A stretch of 17,604 bases of DNA from Bacteroidales bacterium (lineage in GTDB: Bacteria > Bacteroidota > Bacteroidia > Bacteroidales > 4484-276), in assembly GCA_029939965.1 (NCBI GenBank), contig JAOZRY010000014.1:1-17604 (forward strand). Reading direction: 5' to 3'. A program made the position numbers and the translations under genes. Every line of letters starts with the position of its first letter. Position 1 is the first letter of the stretch. This document shows positions 14,577 through 17,604 of this stretch, piece after piece. The notes beneath the pieces are model-generated. The model was not told the DNA's origin. It was given only the letters and a program-made list of their open reading frames with translations, and did no database searches.

Positions 14577-15425
14577 TTGAAAATAAATAACTTTTCATTT
14601 TTACTACTGGTACTCATTTTATTTGCTTGCAACAAAGCTACTTTCGATGATTCTGATCGGGTTCTTGCAAGGGTGTATGATGAGTACCTTTATTTTTCTG
14701 ATGTTCGCAATCTTATTCTTCCCGGAACAAGCCCTTCCGATAGCCTGAGCATTACGCGGAATTATATAAATAAATGGGTGAAAAATCAGCTTTTATTGCA
14801 AAAGGCCGAAAAAAATCTTACAACTGATCAAAAGGATTTTTCGAGTCAATTAGAGGATTACAGGAATTCGCTGATTATTTACAAATACGAATCCGAACTT
14901 ATTCGTCAAAATCGCGATACATTAATTAGTGAAGAAGAAATAGAGGATTATTACATCAGGAACAGAGAAAATTTTAAACTAAACGAAAATATTGTTCAAG
15001 TAGTTTATGTAAAAATAAAAGAGGGATCGCCAAAACTTAGTATGATCCAAAACCTGGTAAAATCAGATGAGGAGAAAGACAGAGATTCACTTGAGTATTA
15101 TTGTCTTAGGTATGCTGATGATTATGGTTTAATCGACCGCGATTGGATTACATTCAGCGATTTACTGTTACGGGTTCCTATAACTGTTACTAATCCTGAA
15201 TCGTTTCTTTTAAATAACACTTTTGGGAAATACCATAAAAAACCACACTGGTATTATTATAATATTTTGAATTATGGTCTGCGCGACAGTATATCACCCT
15301 TATCGCTTGAAGAAGAGAATATCATATCCATCATTTTAAACAAGCGAAAGAAACTTCTGATAAAGAAAATGCAGAATGAAATATACGAACAAGCCATGCA
15401 AGAAAACAATTTCGAATTTTTTTGA
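14577..15425 (+). CDS. SurA-N-like lipoprotein without an isomerase domain
   Basis: 282 residues from a TTG start at 14577. This start was chosen because it gives a perfect lipoprotein signal, MKINNFSFLLLVLILFAC, with the lipidated cysteine at residue 18; no ATG lies between the upstream stop and this point. The cysteine is followed by NKATFDD, without a strong surface-export signal, so the protein is probably periplasm-facing. Residues about 26-165 resemble the SurA/PrsA chaperone segment: RVYDEYLYFSDV, then a helical region ending EEEIEDYYIRNRENFKL. The parvulin core expected after this (an xxHILxx strand and a GYHI strand) is missing; what follows is not recognised. Spacing is 12 bases from the foldase gene and 15 to surA, so it is cotranscribed with both and likely a non-catalytic chaperone lipoprotein of the same pathway. 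Confidence 0.82.
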   Translation: MKINNFSFLLLVLILFACNKATFDDSDRVLARVYDEYLYFSDVRNLILPGTSPSDSLSITRNYINKWVKNQLLLQKAEKNLTTDQKDFSSQLEDYRNSLIIYKYESELIRQNRDTLISEEEIEDYYIRNRENFKLNENIVQVVYVKIKEGSPKLSMIQNLVKSDEEKDRDSLEYYCLRYADDYGLIDRDWITFSDLLLRVPITVTNPESFLLNNTFGKYHKKPHWYYYNILNYGLRDSISPLSLEEENIISIILNKRKKLLIKKMQNEIYEQAMQENNFEFF

Positions 15426-15440
15426 TAAGAGATAAACCGG

Positions 15441-16796
15441 ATGAAACATTTAATTTATATAAATATACTCCTGCTGGTTTTAACATGCCAGACTTCTGTG
15501 GTTGCACAGGAAGAGTTAAGTGCAAACATTATCGATGAGGTAGTGGCTGTTGTAGGGAAGAACTACATTTTACTTTCTGATATCGAAAACCAATATTTGC
15601 AGATGAAAATGCAAGGAGGGGTTCAAGGGTCTGAATCGGTTGCTAAATGTCAGTTGCTCGAAAACCTGTTGTTCGAAAAACTACTTCTGCACCAGGCCGA
15701 ACTCGATAGTGTTGAAATAACACCCGAACAGGTAAATTCTGAACTCGACCGCAGAATGCGTTATTTTATTCAACAGTTTGGCTCGCAGGAAAAACTGGAG
15801 AAATATTATGACAAAACCATTATAGAATTTAAAAATGAACTTAGCGATGTGATTGGCGATCAACTTCTTGTAAACAGGGTTCAGGAAAACATTACCATGA
15901 ACACACAAGTTACACCCTCTGAGGTAAAAAGGTTTTTCAAAAGCATACCTAAAGATAGTATTCCATTAGTTAGTTCCATAGTAGAAGTATCGCAGATTGT
16001 AAAAAAACCACCGATTAGTTTCAACGAAAAATTTGAAGTAAAAGAGCGTTTAAATAAACTCAGAGACCGTACTTTAAACGGTGAGAGTTTTGAAGCATTG
16101 GCCAGGCTTTATTCCGAAGATCCGGGTTCGGCAAAGCAAGGTGGAGATATTGGCCTGCACGGCAGGGGTGAGCTATACCCGGAATTTGAAGCCGTTTCTT
16201 TTAAATTGAATCCCGGCGAAATATCCGAAATTGTGGAAACGGAGGCCGGTTTTCATATCATTCAGGGCATCGAAAAACGTGGTGAATTTTCAAGAGTACG
16301 TCATATTTTAATCCGCCCCAAAGTTTCTCCTGTCGAACTGGCCGAATCGCGCATTTTTCTCGATAGTATTGCAAAGCAAATACGAAACGATTCGCTGACT
16401 TTTGAAGATGCTGTAAAGAAATTCTCGACCGATCCATCCAAAAATAATGGTGGTTTGCTCATAAACCCGATGACCGGAAGTGCACAATGGCCTGTTGACC
16501 AGCTCGATCCAAAAGTTTTCTTTGTTATCGATAAAATGAATGTGGACGATATATCTACGCCGGTGCTTATGAAAGATGAAAAAGGAGAGGAATCCTACAG
16601 ATTGTTGTACCTCAAAAAGCGAACTCAACCCCACCGGGCAAACCTCGATGATGATTATAGTCAAATCCAGGACTGGGCATTGCAACAAAAGAAACAGGAA
16701 ACAATTTTTAACTGGATTAGTAAAAATGCTAACAAAACATACATTAAAATAGACGAGAAATACCAGGACTGCAATTATGAACAAAACTGGTTCTAA
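15441..16796 (+). CDS. surA: Periplasmic chaperone and peptidyl-prolyl isomerase SurA
   Basis: 451 residues. The signal peptide ends SVVAQ (about residue 23). The SurA N-terminal domain covers about 30-165, opening with IIDEVVAVVGKNYILLSDIE, the hallmark of SurA. Parvulin domain 1 runs from about 178 to 278 (VEVSQIVKK ... SEDPGSAKQGGDIG ... GFHIIQGIE) and parvulin domain 2 from 284 to about 395 (SRVRHILIRP ... STDPSKNNGG). A C-terminal helix (QIQDWALQQKKQETIFNWI) completes the fold. In E. coli SurA carries outer-membrane proteins across the periplasm to the BAM complex. Length and domain order match. It is the third gene of a foldase row, and the MoxR gene starts 56 bases later. Confidence 0.95.
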   Translation: MKHLIYINILLLVLTCQTSVVAQEELSANIIDEVVAVVGKNYILLSDIENQYLQMKMQGGVQGSESVAKCQLLENLLFEKLLLHQAELDSVEITPEQVNSELDRRMRYFIQQFGSQEKLEKYYDKTIIEFKNELSDVIGDQLLVNRVQENITMNTQVTPSEVKRFFKSIPKDSIPLVSSIVEVSQIVKKPPISFNEKFEVKERLNKLRDRTLNGESFEALARLYSEDPGSAKQGGDIGLHGRGELYPEFEAVSFKLNPGEISEIVETEAGFHIIQGIEKRGEFSRVRHILIRPKVSPVELAESRIFLDSIAKQIRNDSLTFEDAVKKFSTDPSKNNGGLLINPMTGSAQWPVDQLDPKVFFVIDKMNVDDISTPVLMKDEKGEESYRLLYLKKRTQPHRANLDDDYSQIQDWALQQKKQETIFNWISKNANKTYIKIDEKYQDCNYEQNWF

Positions 16797-16852
16797 GTAA
16801 TTTTTCGTTCAAGTGATTTCAAGAAAAAACTAAAAATTTAAATACACAAATT

Positions 16853-17604
16853 ATGAAACAATATAAAACTGATGTTGAAGCCATTGATGCTTTTGGTGAA
16901 AAGGTAAAAATTCTTCAAAAAGAAATTGCCAAAGTTATTGTAGGGCAGGATGAAGTGGTTAAAAATGTGATTATTTCCATATTTTCAAAAGGACATGTTC
17001 TCTTGATTGGTGTTCCCGGTTTGGCAAAAACGCTGTTGGTAAATACCATTTCAAAAGTTCTTGGATTAAAATACAGCCGCATTCAGTTTACCCCCGACCT
17101 TATGCCATCCGACATTATTGGTACCGAAATTTTGGATCAAACCCGAAACTTCAAATTTAACAAAGGGCCGGTTTTTGCAAACATTATTCTGGCAGATGAA
17201 ATAAACAGAACGCCACCCAAAACCCAATCGGCATTGTTGGAAGCTATGCAGGAGAAATCAATTACTGTAGCTGGAAAAGCCTATCATCTGGACGAACCAT
17301 TTTTTGTGCTTGCCACTCAAAACCCCATCGAACAGGAAGGTACATATCCTTTGCCCGAAGCCCAGCTCGATCGATTTATGTTTAATATCTGGCTCGATTA
17401 CCCATCGTTTGAAGAGGAAATAAATGTAGTAAAAACTACCACAACCACTTATGAGGCAACCCCCGAAATAATGCTCAGTTCGGATGAAATACTCTATTTC
17501 CAAAATTTGATAAAAAAAATACCGGTTCCTGATAACGTTTACGAGTATGCTGTAAAACTGGCTACAAAAACACGCGCAAATCGTAAAGATTCGCACCCGT
17601 GGGA
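16853..17604 (+). CDS. MoxR-family AAA+ ATPase (3' end outside the window)
   Basis: About 250 codons are present; the gene continues past base 17604. It starts MKQYKTDVEAIDAFGEKV after an A-rich leader (TACACAAATT). KVIVGQDEVVKNVIISIFSK precedes Walker A GVPGLAKT (residues 53-60); Walker B is ILADE (D115, E116). Sensor 1 is FVLATQNPIEQEG and the conserved TYPLPEAQLDRF follows. These are the defining MoxR motifs. MoxR ATPases act as cytoplasmic chaperone-like partners of von Willebrand factor A proteins; in Bacteroidota the gene usually opens a moxR/DUF58/batABCDE-type row, which would lie just outside this window. It is 56 bases downstream of surA on the same strand. Confidence 0.95.
   Translation, partial: MKQYKTDVEAIDAFGEKVKILQKEIAKVIVGQDEVVKNVIISIFSKGHVLLIGVPGLAKTLLVNTISKVLGLKYSRIQFTPDLMPSDIIGTEILDQTRNFKFNKGPVFANIILADEINRTPPKTQSALLEAMQEKSITVAGKAYHLDEPFFVLATQNPIEQEGTYPLPEAQLDRFMFNIWLDYPSFEEEINVVKTTTTTYEATPEIMLSSDEILYFQNLIKKIPVPDNVYEYAVKLATKTRANRKDSHPW

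Noticed and set aside
1..17604. tRNA, rRNA, CRISPR arrays or insertion sequences
   Set aside because: No cloverleaf-like segment, regularly spaced repeat or transposase motif was seen in the gaps, and the coding sequences are otherwise accounted for.

Overview
The window looks like a chromosomal segment from a member of the Bacteroidota, most likely a marine or gut Bacteroidales/Marinilabiliales-type organism. The basis is AT-rich DNA, A-rich rather than Shine-Dalgarno leaders, promoter-like TAnnTTTG elements (for example ahead of guaB), signal peptides ending in ...AQ, lipoproteins with loose lipoboxes, and the familiar order guaB, two parvulin-type periplasmic proteins, surA, moxR. The genus call is inference; the phylum call is firm.

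Layout. (1) Positions 1-1966, minus strand: an AAA ATPase (RloA-like) and a TOPRIM-like RloB protein with overlapping reading frames. This has the architecture of a two-gene anti-phage system (AbiL/RloAB type, analogous to PARIS). It runs directly, with a 1-base stop/start overlap, into the 5' end of a secreted protein that leaves the window at base 1. (2) 1967-2339: non-coding. (3) 2340-4608, minus strand: three envelope proteins, namely a lipocalin-like lipoprotein carrying a possible surface-export signal, an LPP20-like lipoprotein, and a secreted LPP20-like protein. A strong hairpin terminator/attenuator separates the last two. (4) 4609-4976: divergent intergenic region. (5) 4977-8346, plus strand: a membrane protein with two hydrophobic segments (DUF5683-like), an exported caspase-fold peptidase (C14) with intact His/Cys, and a secreted DUF4384-type protein, in a tight operon. 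(6) 8392-10761: bifunctional penicillin-binding protein 1C, without an in-frame ATG start. (7) 10874-12346: guaB with its own promoter. (8) 12543-17604: two-parvulin foldase, SurA-N-like lipoprotein, SurA, and a truncated MoxR ATPase, closely spaced.

How the genes work together. The right half is housekeeping: GMP synthesis (guaB), periplasmic folding and outer-membrane protein delivery (three SurA-like proteins in a row), and the MoxR gene that normally opens a MoxR/DUF58/VWA cluster. The central part is a divergent cell-envelope cluster around an exported caspase-like protease. Its N-terminal part carries an EF-hand-like loop and two CARDB/Ig-like modules, and LPP20/FlgT-like modules recur in up to three neighbours. 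The function of that cluster is unknown to me and it is the most unusual cell-biological part of the window. The left end is an AT-rich, probably horizontally acquired, nuclease/ATPase defence module.
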